Shown here: positions 16,269 to 25,908 of the stretch, piece by piece
How positions within the stretch are numbered: the first letter of the stretch is position 1
How the letters are laid out: every line of letters begins with the position of its first letter
Origin: Thermococcus cleftensis
GTDB lineage: Archaea; Methanobacteriota_B; Thermococci; Thermococcales; Thermococcaceae
Reading direction: 5' to 3'
Assembly (NCBI RefSeq): GCF_000265525.1
Contig: NC_018015.1
Span: 1,648,322 to 1,712,321, forward strand
DNA: 64,000 nucleotides
Notes under the pieces: model-generated
What the model was told of the DNA's origin: nothing
The model's database searches: none
What the model saw: the letters and a program-made list of their open reading frames with translations, nothing else
Made by a program: the position numbers and the translations under genes

Positions 16269-18082
16269 AACGAGCACTTTCTCTTTTTTTAATTTTCGTT
16301 CTAGTTGGGGGAGTATCTACTGGTATCTATTATTATAAAAATCCTGCCTCGGAAATCAATACACCAGAAACTCCCTCAGGGATACACTGCACTGACCAAA
16401 CTTTAAACCTCTCGGCGTTTCTGGGGGGAGAGTGGATAGACTACACGATTAAGCGGCTGAACCTCGCTAAATGTCCCGATGGCGGGTTCACCGAGATCGT
16501 GGATACAATCACTCCTGACCTGCACTCAACTTATTATTTCGTGGCCACCCTTTGGATAATCAATGAAACACCTTCCAACCGAGTCCAAACGATAGTTTGG
16601 CTCCATACTCAGGAAGAGAACTTATTTAAAAATGCCTCGAAGGCAAGGTATGGGTTTAGAAATTTATACCATGGAGTCATGGCCCTAAAAATGCTGAACT
16701 CAACTCCTAGAGACTCGGATAAAATTATAGATTTTGTTCTGAGTGCCAAAAGGGAAAATGGTGCCTTTGTGTATGATGGCCTTGACGTGACAGAACAGGC
16801 GATTGAGATACTTCACATTCTCGGCTACAACGTCAGCAACTTGGACGATACTGCGGGGTATGAGTTCACAAAATTCAAGAACTTAAGCCTGCCCCCTGAG
16901 GGCGATAATCTCAGGGCATTAAAGTTTGTTTCAGAGTTTAACAGATACACAAGAACAATGGATTTGCTCGGGATCAACTATACTACAACACGGGAGTATA
17001 AGGAAGATGTGTCATTCATACGAAATATGTCCCAGAATATCAGTACCATTTTAACGATAAATCCCCCACTCTTTTTGGTGGCAGATTTGGCCCAGGCATT
17101 GAGGGAGAATGGTCTTATGGAGGCTAACATTTCAGAAGCCATTTACACGTATGTCAAATCACATGAACTTCCCGATGGAGGATTTAATTTATTTGGGAAG
17201 GACTATGGTGAGTTTCAGGGTACGTATTATGCTGTGAAGGCCATTGTACTAGCGGGGAAAAAGCCCGACAATAGAACAATAAGCTTTGTTCACAGTTGGG
17301 AAAGTCCCCTTGGTGGGTTCGCCTTCACCTTCCAGAAGTTTGGAGATCCTGTACTTACATATATGGGTGTTTACGTGGCTGAGAAACTAGGGATGGATCT
17401 TAATAGGGCTACGATCAGGAAGTACCTGGAAAACGCTCTCCATAATCGGAGGCCATACTCCCAAGATGATCCTAATCCTCTGTATTATGTTTATCTAACC
17501 TATGAGAGACTCAACTTGACTATGGGGCAAAATGACAGAGAGTACCTAAAAAACGAGACAGTCAGGCTAATGAAACTTTATTCCAGTGGTCGAGTTGATT
17601 CAATCCTTTATGATCCAAGTTGGATATCACTTATTAGACTTGGGAATGCGCTTGGAGTAACATTTAGTTCAAAAACCAAAGCGGATCTGGTTAATGTTAT
17701 ACTCTCAAAGCGGAATCCTGATGGGACATTTGGAACCTATAAAAACGACACCCCAATGACTCTTTTCCAGACTGTAAACGCGGTTGTACTGCTTCATGAG
17801 CTCGGATACGATTACAGAGATGACAAAACCATCCAGTATCTCAACAGCCTGATGCACGATGGAGGCTGGGGAGGGCCTGATCTGTACAACACTTTTGGAG
17901 CTGTACAGGCACTAATTTACATGAATTACTGTCCAAAAGACATTAGTGACATAATAGCTTTCCTTCGTTCCTTGAAGTATAAATACGGTGGATTTAACTT
18001 TTATCAGGGAAGCACTTCGTACGGTGGTCTCCAAGAAACATACCTTGCCCTTAGAATTTTAGAGTTGCTGGGTGCAACGTGA
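16265..18082 (+). CDS. Exported prenyltransferase/squalene-cyclase-like repeat protein
   Basis: 605 residues from TTG 16265, preceded by GGGGGAG inside the upstream gene. An N-terminal anchor or lipoprotein-like signal (ALSLFLIFVLVGGVSTG) leads into an alpha/alpha-toroid. Repeated D-G-G-F/W motifs (CPDGGFTE, LPDGGFNLFG, PLGGFAF, HDGGWGGPDL, KYGGFNF) spaced 45-60 residues apart are typical of the prenyltransferase/squalene oxidase repeat superfamily. The DxDD catalytic motif of true cyclases is absent, so it is more likely a binding or structural toroid, as in alpha-2-macroglobulin-like or protein prenyl-binding relatives. Many N-x-S/T sites fit a surface glycoprotein. Confidence 0.75.
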   Translation: MKRALSLFLIFVLVGGVSTGIYYYKNPASEINTPETPSGIHCTDQTLNLSAFLGGEWIDYTIKRLNLAKCPDGGFTEIVDTITPDLHSTYYFVATLWIINETPSNRVQTIVWLHTQEENLFKNASKARYGFRNLYHGVMALKMLNSTPRDSDKIIDFVLSAKRENGAFVYDGLDVTEQAIEILHILGYNVSNLDDTAGYEFTKFKNLSLPPEGDNLRALKFVSEFNRYTRTMDLLGINYTTTREYKEDVSFIRNMSQNISTILTINPPLFLVADLAQALRENGLMEANISEAIYTYVKSHELPDGGFNLFGKDYGEFQGTYYAVKAIVLAGKKPDNRTISFVHSWESPLGGFAFTFQKFGDPVLTYMGVYVAEKLGMDLNRATIRKYLENALHNRRPYSQDDPNPLYYVYLTYERLNLTMGQNDREYLKNETVRLMKLYSSGRVDSILYDPSWISLIRLGNALGVTFSSKTKADLVNVILSKRNPDGTFGTYKNDTPMTLFQTVNAVVLLHELGYDYRDDKTIQYLNSLMHDGGWGGPDLYNTFGAVQALIYMNYCPKDISDIIAFLRSLKYKYGGFNFYQGSTSYGGLQETYLALRILELLGAT

Positions 18083-18171
18083 CTTGTTTATTTTTCTTTG
18101 CCCAGGTCCAACTTTTTGGATATACACCAACTTTATAAACCGCTCCCCTCCTCTTCCCTCTGGTGAGAGAC

Positions 18172-18786
18172 ATGGAAGAGTATTTCATCTGTCCAGAGTG
18201 CGGTAGCGATGACGTTGAAGTCATCAAGGAGAGGGGGAGAGAGCTCACCCTCCGCTGCAATGAGTGCGGCAACGTCTGGATCATAACGCTTCCCAAGCTC
18301 GTGAAGGTCCCGCTCATCGTCAGCAAGCACGAGAGGAGCTTTAAGAGCGAGGTCGAGCTACCGGAGGGCGAGGAGATAAAGGTCGGCGACATCGTCGAGA
18401 CCGAAGACGATGAGGTCAGGATTACTGGAATAGAGCTTGAAGGAGACAAAAGGGTGAACAAGGGCAGGATAGGGGAGATAAAGGCACTCTGGGGCGAGAG
18501 CCTCACCTACCCCAAGGTCATCAAGGTGTCCATATACCTGCCGAAGGGAGTAACCCAGGCCTTCAAAGTCAAGGTGCCGCGCGATGAAGAGTTCGTCGTC
18601 GGTGAAGTTCTGGAAGTCGGGGGCTACACCTTCAAGGTCGAAAAGATAAAGACCGAGCGGAAGATGCTCCACCACGGGAAGGCCAGGGCGGACGAAATAG
18701 TGGCCATAATGGGCCACCAGATCCCGCGCGCGAGGGCGAGGAGGAGTCTGGAGATATACCGGGGCTACTCTAGGGAGTCCGGCTGA
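18172..18786 (+). CDS. HVO_0476-family zinc finger protein
   Basis: 204 residues from ATG 18172 (GGTGAGAG site; GTG 18163 is also in frame). The N-terminal zinc ribbon is CPECGSDDVEVIKE...CNECGNVW, followed by two OB/beta-barrel-like halves with repeated 'VGDIVETEDDEVRITGIE' and 'VGEVLEVGGYTFKVEKI' motifs and a basic C-terminus (QIPRARARRSLEIYR). The family is conserved in archaea and is thought to bind RNA; the exact role is unknown. The promoter TTTATAAA is at about 18132. It stands just before the ribosomal protein cluster. Confidence 0.8.
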   Translation: MEEYFICPECGSDDVEVIKERGRELTLRCNECGNVWIITLPKLVKVPLIVSKHERSFKSEVELPEGEEIKVGDIVETEDDEVRITGIELEGDKRVNKGRIGEIKALWGESLTYPKVIKVSIYLPKGVTQAFKVKVPRDEEFVVGEVLEVGGYTFKVEKIKTERKMLHHGKARADEIVAIMGHQIPRARARRSLEIYRGYSRESG

Positions 18787-18937
18787 TGTGGCCGGCGGTG
18801 ATGAGTCTTCTTTTCCTTTCTGACCCCTTAGGGAATGAAGAGCTTGGCCGCTGCTGATATCGAAATCCTTTTAAAGCCTCCCCCGGATTCGAGCATGCAA
18901 AACCAGATGAACGATGAGGATTCCGGAGGGATGAAAG

Positions 18938-19309
18938 ATGGCGAAGCCGAGCTACGTGAAGTTTGAGGTTCCCCAGGAGCTTGCCGAGAAGGCCCTCGAG
19001 GCCGTTGAGATCGCTCGCGACACCGGAAGGATAAGGAAGGGCACCAACGAGACCACCAAGGCCGTCGAGAGGGGCCAGGCCAAGCTCGTTGTCATCGCCG
19101 AGGACGTTGACCCAGAGGAGATAGTTGCCCACCTCCCGCCGCTGTGCGAGGAGAAGGAGATCCCGTACATCTACGTTCCGAGCAAGAAGGAGCTCGGTGC
19201 CGCCGCCGGGCTCGAGGTTCCCGCCGCGAGCGTTGCCATAATTGAGCCCGGCAAGGCCCGCGAGCTCGTTGAGGACATCGCTATGAAGGTCAGGGAGCTC
19301 ATGAAGTGA
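18938..19309 (+). CDS. rpl7ae: Large subunit ribosomal protein L7Ae
   Basis: 123 residues, full length for the family. The K-turn-binding signature is present ([27 protein letters not shown]), then [14 protein letters not shown]. In archaea L7Ae is a component of the 50S subunit and also a core protein of box C/D and H/ACA sRNPs and RNase P. It follows GGGATGAAAG, with an upstream TTTTAAAG TATA box at about 18870. It heads the conserved L7Ae-S28e-L24e-Ndk cluster. Confidence 0.97.
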   Translation: MAKPSYVKFEVPQELAEKALEAVEIARDTGRIRKGTNETTKAVERGQAKLVVIAEDVDPEEIVAHLPPLCEEKEIPYIYVPSKKELGAAAGLEVPAASVAIIEPGKARELVEDIAMKVRELMK

Positions 19310-19386
19310 GCTCCTTTCCCCTTCATTCCATAGAAAGGTTTAAGTTCATCTCTGCGAGGGGATTTCTAGGTTAAGGGGTGTGAGAA

Positions 19387-19599
19387 ATGAGCGACGAAGG
19401 ATACCCGGCTGAGGTTATCGAGATAGTCGCCAGGGCAGGAGTCACCGGTGGCGTTACTCAGGTTAAGGTTAGGGTTCTTGAGGGCCGCGACAAGGGCCGC
19501 GTCATAAGGAGGAACATCAAGGGCCCGGTCCGCGTCGGCGACATAGTCATACTCAGGGAGACCGAGCGTGAGGCTAGAGAGATCAAGAGGAGGAGGTAA
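19387..19599 (+). CDS. rps28e: Small subunit ribosomal protein S28e
   Basis: 70 residues with the OB-fold sequence [20 protein letters not shown] and the basic C-terminus [12 protein letters not shown] 30S component near the mRNA exit. GGGGTGTGAG precedes ATG 19387, and a TTTAAG promoter element at about 19338 may serve this gene separately from rpl7ae. Two bases separate it from rpl24e. Confidence 0.97.
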   Translation: MSDEGYPAEVIEIVARAGVTGGVTQVKVRVLEGRDKGRVIRRNIKGPVRVGDIVILRETEREAREIKRRR

Positions 19600-19601
19600 A
19601 G

Positions 19602-19805
19602 ATGGCTCGCTGGAACGTCTGCTCCTACTGCGGAAGGGAGTTCGAGCCGGGAACCGGCAAGATGTACGTCAGGAACGACGGCAGAGTGCTCTTCTTCTGC
19701 TCCAGCAAGTGCGAGAAGTACTACTTCATGGGCAGGAACCCCAGAAAGCTCAAGTGGACCAAGGCCTTCCAGGAGGCAAGGCTCCAGAGGGCCAAGAGGA
19801 AGTGA
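19602..19805 (+). CDS. rpl24e: Large subunit ribosomal protein L24e
   Basis: 67 residues. The zinc-binding C-x2-C...C-x3-C pattern is complete ([22 protein letters not shown]), followed by the typical RNPRKLKWT. It starts two bases after the rps28e stop with the GGAGGT site in the end of rps28e, so the two are translationally coupled. Confidence 0.97.
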   Translation: MARWNVCSYCGREFEPGTGKMYVRNDGRVLFFCSSKCEKYYFMGRNPRKLKWTKAFQEARLQRAKRK

Positions 19806-19894
19806 GCCCTTTCTTTTCCTTACCTGTTTTGGTGCTTTTCTAGACCCTCCAAAAAACCTATTAACCACCCGGCCAACTACCTCTGGTGTTGCCA

Positions 19895-20419
19895 ATGGCG
19901 GACAGGAGGATAGAACGGACTCTCGTCATACTGAAGCCCGACGCCGTCGTCCGCGGACTGATGGGCGAAATCATAAGCAGGTTTGAAAAGAAGGGTCTCA
20001 AAATCGTTGGAATGAAGATGATATGGATCACCCGCGAGCTGGCGGAGAAGCACTACGAGGAGCACAGGGGCAAGCCCTTCTTCGAGCCGCTCATCGACTA
20101 CATCACCAAGGCCCCGAGCGTCGTCATGGTGGTCGAGGGCAGGTACGCCATAAGCGTCGTCAGGAAGATGGCGGGGGCGACCGATCCAAAGGACGCCGAG
20201 CCCGGAAGTATAAGGGGCGACTACGGTCTTGACGTTGGAGATGCAATCTACAACATAATCCACGCCTCCGACAGCCCCGAGAGCGCCGAGAGGGAGATAA
20301 ACCTCTACTTCAAACCTGAGGAGCTCTTCGAGTACTGCAAGGCCGCTGACTGGTTCTACCACACCCACGCAAAGGGTAAGAGAGAGTATCTCGACAGCAT
20401 GGACTGCCTTGAGCGTTAA
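19895..20419 (+). CDS. ndk: Nucleoside diphosphate kinase
   Basis: 174 residues; it transfers gamma-phosphate between NTPs and NDPs. ATG 19895 is used (GGTG six bases upstream; TTG 19886 is too close). Family motifs: [35 protein letters not shown] and the phospho-histidine segment [12 protein letters not shown]. The C-terminus is longer than in bacterial enzymes, as usual for Thermococcales. It ends 4 bases into the convergent membrane protein gene. In related genomes ndk is followed by infB; here the membrane protein gene intervenes on the other strand. Confidence 0.95.
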   Translation: MADRRIERTLVILKPDAVVRGLMGEIISRFEKKGLKIVGMKMIWITRELAEKHYEEHRGKPFFEPLIDYITKAPSVVMVVEGRYAISVVRKMAGATDPKDAEPGSIRGDYGLDVGDAIYNIIHASDSPESAEREINLYFKPEELFEYCKAADWFYHTHAKGKREYLDSMDCLER

Positions 20420-21231
20420 ACTGCCACGTCAATCTTCCTCTTTCTTTTCCTGAGAAACTCCCTGTACTCCCTTGCGACTCCCGGGCACGGGGCGGGTTGC
20501 CCCTTTGTAACCAACGCGGCGCCGATGAGCGTGGATATGTAAGCCGTCGCCAGGCCTGCTATAACGGTGATGTCTCCGGGAGGCAGTAACACGGCAAGAA
20601 GTGGCAACAGGGAAACGAGAAGCCCCGTGGCTTTTCTTAAGCTTGAGGGCTTTCCGGCGCGCTTCATGCACTCCACGAGCTCCCTGGCCCTTGGGAACTC
20701 CCTCAGCGTCCTGCCGCCTACAATGACTGCGCCCCCAATTACGGCACCCATCAGGCTGTCCTCATCGGTCAGGCAATCCCCAATCTCCTGCGGACACGGC
20801 TTCACGTTTAGTCCTCTCAGGGGGTTTTTCATGGATAGCGCGACCACGATGCCTATCAGGGCAATCCCGACTGCAAGAAATCCCCGCCAGAACTGGGACG
20901 CCAGGGCGACCCCGAGGGAGATGTAGGGCAGCGAGATAAAGCTGATCTGAATGAAGTCGTCGATTCTCAGTCCTTTTCTTGTCCTGAGCTCCACATACGT
21001 CAGGGCTATGATCAGTCCCAGGAACGTTTCGGTTCCCGCAGTGAATTCCGGAGAACCCTCTATTGAGACATTGGGGCCGGCGAAGGGCCCGAGCTCCTGG
21101 AGAGCGAGGGCGTAGGTTATGAGCGGAACCCCCGTGATGGCGATTAGGGCCTCGCTGGCCTTTCCGAGGAGCTTCCCCAGAATGAAGGCCACGGGGATTC
21201 CTACAATCACTCCCATTGCGAGCGCTATCAT
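20416..21231 (-). CDS. Multi-pass membrane protein, unknown family
   Basis: 271 residues with about seven hydrophobic segments: 1-20, 28-48, 70-85, 95-112, 117-135, 160-178, and a pair at 205-245. A Cys/Asp-containing loop ([19 protein letters not shown]) and a basic cytoplasmic tail ([15 protein letters not shown]) stand out. I do not recognise the family and see no transporter motif. The gene stands alone between ndk and infB, opposite in direction to both. Confidence 0.75.
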   Translation of the reverse strand: MIALAMGVIVGIPVAFILGKLLGKASEALIAITGVPLITYALALQELGPFAGPNVSIEGSPEFTAGTETFLGLIIALTYVELRTRKGLRIDDFIQISFISLPYISLGVALASQFWRGFLAVGIALIGIVVALSMKNPLRGLNVKPCPQEIGDCLTDEDSLMGAVIGGAVIVGGRTLREFPRARELVECMKRAGKPSSLRKATGLLVSLLPLLAVLLPPGDITVIAGLATAYISTLIGAALVTKGQPAPCPGVAREYREFLRKRKRKIDVAV

Positions 21232-21325
21232 TCCACCACCGGAGAGGATTACTATGGTGGCTTTTAATCCTTGCGTCCGAACCCTTTAAAAGCCCACGCC
21301 TGAGTTAGGCTTAGAGGTGAGGAAG

Positions 21326-23119
21326 ATGAAGAGGATTAGGCAGCCCATAATAGCGGTTCTCGGTCACGTTGACCACGGAAAGACCACTCTCCTTGACAGG
21401 ATAAGGAGAACCAACGTCGCTGGAAAAGAAGCCGGCGGAATAACCCAGCACATAGGTGCCACTGAAGTTCCCATCGAGACGGTCAAGCAGCTCGCAGGCC
21501 CGCTCATCAAGCTCTGGAAGGGCGAGATAAAGCTCCCCGGATTGCTCTTCATAGACACCCCCGGTCACGAGGCCTTCACGAGCCTGCGCGCGAGGGGTGG
21601 AAGCCTGGCGGACCTTGCGGTTCTCATCGTGGACATCAACGAGGGCTTCCAGCCGCAGACCATAGAGAGCATCGAGATCCTCAGGAAGAACAGGACGCCT
21701 TTCATCGTTGCAGCCAACAAGATAGACAGGATAAAGGGCTGGAAGGTCGAGGAGGACGAGCCGTTCCTGGTGAACATCAAGAAGCAGGACCAACGCGCCG
21801 TTCAGGAGCTTGAGACAAAGCTCTGGGAGCTGATAGGCAAGTTCTACGAGATGGGCTTCCAGGCCAACCGCTTCGACCGCGTCCAGGACTTCACGCGCGA
21901 ACTGGCGATAGTTCCCATTTCAGCCAAGTACGGCATCGGCGTTCCAGAGCTCCTCGTCCTTATCGCGGGTCTCAGCCAGAAGTACCTGGAGGAGAAGCTC
22001 AAGATCGAGGTTGAAGGACCGGCCCGCGGCACGATCCTCGAAGTCCGCGAGGAGCTCGGCCTCGGAACCACCATAGACGTCATAATCTACGACGGGACGC
22101 TCAGGAAGGACGACACGATAGTCGTTGGCGGCAAGGACAAGGCGATAGTCACCAAGATACGCGCCCTGCTAAAGCCGAAACCGCTGGACGAGATTAGGGA
22201 CCCGCGCTTCCGCTTCGACCAGGTTGAAGAGGTCACCGCCGCCTCGGGAATAAAGATAGCCGCCCCGGGCCTTGAGGAGGCCCTCGCTGGCTCGCCGGTC
22301 ATCGCCGCAAGGAGCGAGGAGGAGATCGAAAGGGCCAAGCAGGAGATCCTGAGTCAGATACAGAGCGTCGTCATAAGCACCGGTAAGGTCGGCGTCATAG
22401 TCAAGGCCGACACCCTCGGCTCGCTCGAGGCCCTCAGCAAGGAGCTGAGCGAGAAGAACATACCGATAAGGAAGGCCGACGTTGGCAACATCAGCAAGAC
22501 GGACGTGATGGAAGCTTTGAGCGTCCGCGAGGAGGACGAGAAGTACGGCGTCGTCCTCGGCTTCAACGTCAAGGTGAACGAGGACGCTGCAGAGGTTGCC
22601 AAGGCCAAAGGCGTTCCAATATTCACCGGCAACATCATCTACAAGCTCATCGAGGACTACGAGGCCTGGGTCAAGGCGGAGGAGGAGAAGAGGAAGCGCG
22701 AGCTACTCAAGAACGTCACATTCCCCGGCGTCATACGGCTCTACCCGGACGAACGCTACGTCTTCAGGCGCAGCCACCCGGCCATAGTCGGCATCGAGGT
22801 GATTGAGGGCAGGATTAGGCCCGGAGTGACGCTCATCAAGCAGAACGGCCAGAAGGTCGGCGTCATCAAGTCCATCAAGAACAAGAACGACTTCGTCCAG
22901 GAGGCCAAGAAGGGCGATGCCGTTGCGATAGCGATTGAAGGTGCCATCGTCGGCAGGCACATACACCCGGGAGAGACCCTCTACGTCGATCTGAGCAAGA
23001 ACGACGTCATAATCCTTGCCAAGCAGCTCAAGAACGAGCTGGACGAGACGGACATAAAGGCGCTGAAGATGACGGCGAAGGTAAAGGCCCAGGGGGACCC
23101 GTTCTGGAAGGCGGTTTGA
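21326..23119 (+). CDS. infB: Translation initiation factor aIF5B/IF2
   Basis: 597 residues from ATG 21326 (GGTGAGGAAG; GTG 21317 is closer to the site and less likely). GTPase motifs: G1 GHVDHGKTT (about 12-20), G3 DTPGHEAF, G4 NKIDR. Then follow domain II, the coupling domain III and the C-terminal initiator-tRNA-binding barrel. It promotes subunit joining and Met-tRNAi binding. In some Thermococcales the gene carries an intein in the P-loop region; here the G1 loop is continuous, so the site is empty. The TTTAAAA promoter is at about 21285. Confidence 0.97.
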   Translation: MKRIRQPIIAVLGHVDHGKTTLLDRIRRTNVAGKEAGGITQHIGATEVPIETVKQLAGPLIKLWKGEIKLPGLLFIDTPGHEAFTSLRARGGSLADLAVLIVDINEGFQPQTIESIEILRKNRTPFIVAANKIDRIKGWKVEEDEPFLVNIKKQDQRAVQELETKLWELIGKFYEMGFQANRFDRVQDFTRELAIVPISAKYGIGVPELLVLIAGLSQKYLEEKLKIEVEGPARGTILEVREELGLGTTIDVIIYDGTLRKDDTIVVGGKDKAIVTKIRALLKPKPLDEIRDPRFRFDQVEEVTAASGIKIAAPGLEEALAGSPVIAARSEEEIERAKQEILSQIQSVVISTGKVGVIVKADTLGSLEALSKELSEKNIPIRKADVGNISKTDVMEALSVREEDEKYGVVLGFNVKVNEDAAEVAKAKGVPIFTGNIIYKLIEDYEAWVKAEEEKRKRELLKNVTFPGVIRLYPDERYVFRRSHPAIVGIEVIEGRIRPGVTLIKQNGQKVGVIKSIKNKNDFVQEAKKGDAVAIAIEGAIVGRHIHPGETLYVDLSKNDVIILAKQLKNELDETDIKALKMTAKVKAQGDPFWKAV

Positions 23120-23131
23120 GTTCTCGGATTT

Positions 23132-24526
23132 CTATCCTTTCTCCTTGAAATCCTCCAAGTCCCAGACGAGCCAGCCTTCAGCTCTCAGCTCTTTTTTCCC
23201 CTCTAAACTCTTGGCCACCAGCCCATAGTTCTTCCCCCAGTCCTCCAAGCCAACAAGTCCTGCCTTTCTCTCCAAATCCTTCAAAATCCCCCTAGCCTCC
23301 CTCTCGCTCAGCTCCTTCCACTTGACTTCAATGAGCAAAGCCCTCCTCCCCATCTCGTTCAGGGCCAGCAAATCAATCTCCTCGCCTTTTCTCCACCAGC
23401 GGCCGAGCTTCGTGAAGCGGAACCCCGTGAGCCTTAAGAAAACTTCCGGAATCCTGATGAGTTTCCCGAAGACGGAACCCATGTAGGCGTTAAAGTCGCT
23501 CTTCGAGCGCTCCCAGACTTCCTCCGCCAGTCCTGCCTCAAGATAGCCCTTGTTCGGCAGCACGTAGCGGAACCAGAAGGCGAAGTAGTTGTCGGCTATC
23601 GAGTACAGCCCTCTCTTGCTTGCTTCCTTAAGCGTCGCGGTAACGGGAACCTCCCTCTCCACAATTCCGAGCCTCTGGAGAACGGCTAGGTACTTCGACA
23701 CGAGGCTCTTGTCGAGTCCGGTGGAGTTCACTATCTCCCCGAACCTGCTCCTTCCGCTCGCTATGGCCTGGAGTATCGCGAAGTAGTTGGCCGGTTCGCG
23801 GAGCTCCTCGCGGAGCAGAAACTCCGCCTCCTCGTAGAGGAAGGCGCCCTTCGAGAGTACGTTTTCAACCACGTTCTCGTCGAAGCCCTTTTTCGGGTCG
23901 AACTGGAGCAGGTACGCCGGAATTCCCCCAGTGATGCCGTACACTTTCACAATGTTCTCAACGGTGTAGCCGGGCAGAAACTCCCCGATGTGGAAAAAGG
24001 GAATCTCGGTTAAGCGCCACTGCCCGGTTCTCCTTCCGTAAAGGGGGCTTTTGTAGGCCAAAACCTCGCTTTCCATCGCCGAAACGCTTGAACCGCAGAG
24101 GATAAGCATTATCCTTGTCTCAGACAGCTTCAGGTCCCACGCCTTCTGAAGGAGCGAGAGGACCGGGCGATGGTGCTCGATTAACAGGGGAAACTCGTCG
24201 ATTATCAAGATTACCTTCTCGTCCCCAATCCTTTCGGCGAACGCCATGAGGAGCTCGTCTACGTCCTCAAAGGTCACCTTCCCGAAGAGCCTGTCCCCGA
24301 GGAATTCCGACAGGAGTCTCTGGAGCTCCCTCAGGTTGTCACGGTAAGGCCTCTCCGTTGCCAGGAAGTAGACGTGTGGCTTATCCCTTGCGAAGTGCAG
24401 CAGCAGTTCGGTCTTGCCGATTCTCCTCCTGCCATAGATCACAAGGAACTCGGCCCTATCGCTGGAGTATGCCCTCTCAAGGAACTCCAGTTCGCGTTCC
24501 CTGTCTATGAACTTTTGTCTACTCAT
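23132..24526 (-). CDS. Archaeal ATPase with PD-(D/E)XK-like tail (DUF234 type)
   Basis: 464 residues. Walker A is VIYGRRRIGKTELL (about 30-43), Walker B is VILIIDEFPLLI, and MLILCGSSVSAM is a sensor region. A winged-helix part lies at about 255-300 (SRFGEIVNSTGLDKSLVSKYL). The C-terminal EEIDLLALN...ALLIEVKWKE is a PD-(D/E)XK nuclease-like signature. It belongs to the archaeal ATP_bind_2/DUF234 ATPases, which are numerous in Thermococcus. The biological role is unresolved. ATG 24526 has a TTTAAA box upstream (about 24548) and little leader. Confidence 0.85.
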   Translation of the reverse strand: MSRQKFIDRERELEFLERAYSSDRAEFLVIYGRRRIGKTELLLHFARDKPHVYFLATERPYRDNLRELQRLLSEFLGDRLFGKVTFEDVDELLMAFAERIGDEKVILIIDEFPLLIEHHRPVLSLLQKAWDLKLSETRIMLILCGSSVSAMESEVLAYKSPLYGRRTGQWRLTEIPFFHIGEFLPGYTVENIVKVYGITGGIPAYLLQFDPKKGFDENVVENVLSKGAFLYEEAEFLLREELREPANYFAILQAIASGRSRFGEIVNSTGLDKSLVSKYLAVLQRLGIVEREVPVTATLKEASKRGLYSIADNYFAFWFRYVLPNKGYLEAGLAEEVWERSKSDFNAYMGSVFGKLIRIPEVFLRLTGFRFTKLGRWWRKGEEIDLLALNEMGRRALLIEVKWKELSEREARGILKDLERKAGLVGLEDWGKNYGLVAKSLEGKKELRAEGWLVWDLEDFKEKG

Positions 24527-24585
24527 GAGTATAATACTCGCGTTTCAACTATTTAAAAGTTGCGGGAGCAATGTCCGTTAGATAG

Positions 24586-25848
24586 TTACCCTTCCCTCAC
24601 GAGCTCCACCACGGCCTCAACGTGCGGCGTGTGCGGAAACATGTCCACCAAGATCGCCCCTTCAACGCGATAGGCCTTCGCCAGGTGGTTCTCGTAGTCG
24701 AGTTTAAACGCCCGCGGATTGCAGGAGACGTAGATGATTCTCTCAACGCCGCTCTTCACCAAGAGCTCACCCGCTTCCTTCAGCCCCCTCCTCGGCGGGT
24801 CGACTATGACCGTGCCGTAGTCTCCAATCCGGGCCTCCTCCGCCCTGCCGACACGGAAAGTGGCGCTAACGCCGTTCAGTTCGGCGTTCCTGTTGGCCAT
24901 CTCCACCGCGAAGGGGTTCGCCTCGATTCCCTCAACCGAAAAGCCCCTCTTCGCTAGGTAAACGCCGAACGTTCCGACGCCGGAGTAGAGGTCGAGGACC
25001 TTTTCACCCTCGGCGAAGCCCTCAACCGCCCTGAGGAGCAGCTCAAGCGCATAGCTGTTGGTCTGGAAGAAGCTGTTGGGGTGAATGAGGTAGGTAACGT
25101 TCCCGATGCGCTCGCGTATCAGCTCCTCCCCGGAGACGTGAAGCGGCTCGCCCCTCGGGTCGTCCCTTTCATCGGCCTTGACGCTCCAGTAGATGGAATC
25201 GGCGAAGGAGAAATAATCTACGAAGGCCTCCAGAACTTCCTCTGAAGGCCTGACGTGGGCGATGAGGTTCACCATGACCTCGCCCGTGAACTTGCCCTCC
25301 CTGACCTGGAGGTAATGAACCTCGCCGCGTTTTTCCCTCAAATCCCATGGCTTGAGGCCTGTTTCAGCTAAAAACTCTCTCAAAGCGCGAAGATACCCGC
25401 GCGTCCTCTTCGAGAAAACCGGGCACTCTGAAAGCCCAACGACGCCGAGCGGATTTCCGTACTCCTTGAGGCCGATTCCAGCGGTTGTAACTATGAAGTT
25501 GCTCACGTTCCTGAAGCCCCATATCCTCGGCGAGCCCCTGGTCTCGGCGCTTATCCCGGTTATCCGCTCGAAGAGCTCCGCTTTGAGTTTCAGCTGTTCC
25601 TTATACTTCATTCCCTGCCAGAGGCAGCCGCCGCATTTACCGAAGTGCCCGCATTTAGGGGTTGCCCTGAGCGGGGAGGGTTCTAAAAGCTCAACGTCCC
25701 GGGCGATTAACCTTCCAAACCGCCTTTTCGTTGATTTAACCCGAACGCTGTCGCCGGGGTAGGCGAAGGGAACGTGAACGGTTTTGTTCCCTGCGTGAAG
25801 AAGGCCGAGGCCGTCGTCGCTCAGGGTCTCTGTTCTTCCTTTCAGCAT
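24586..25848 (-). CDS. RNA 5-methyluridine methyltransferase (RlmD/TrmA-like)
   Basis: 420 residues. ATG 25848 is chosen since GGTGAG is 8 bases upstream; GTG 25854 is too close. An N-terminal TRAM domain precedes an iron-sulfur cluster motif ([13 protein letters not shown]), then a Rossmann SAM-binding fold ([15 protein letters not shown]), DPPRRGL, and the catalytic loop YVSCNPRAF with the nucleophilic Cys. It methylates C5 of uridine in tRNA (U54) or 23S rRNA using SAM. Thermococcales carry two such paralogues of different specificity, and I cannot decide which this is. Divergent from the glyoxylate reductase gene. Confidence 0.88.
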   Translation of the reverse strand: MLKGRTETLSDDGLGLLHAGNKTVHVPFAYPGDSVRVKSTKRRFGRLIARDVELLEPSPLRATPKCGHFGKCGGCLWQGMKYKEQLKLKAELFERITGISAETRGSPRIWGFRNVSNFIVTTAGIGLKEYGNPLGVVGLSECPVFSKRTRGYLRALREFLAETGLKPWDLREKRGEVHYLQVREGKFTGEVMVNLIAHVRPSEEVLEAFVDYFSFADSIYWSVKADERDDPRGEPLHVSGEELIRERIGNVTYLIHPNSFFQTNSYALELLLRAVEGFAEGEKVLDLYSGVGTFGVYLAKRGFSVEGIEANPFAVEMANRNAELNGVSATFRVGRAEEARIGDYGTVIVDPPRRGLKEAGELLVKSGVERIIYVSCNPRAFKLDYENHLAKAYRVEGAILVDMFPHTPHVEAVVELVREG

Positions 25849-25908
25849 GTCCACTGCTCACCGTCAGGGTTTTTATATCCCTCGCATACCATCGATGGGG
25901 GTGGGAAC

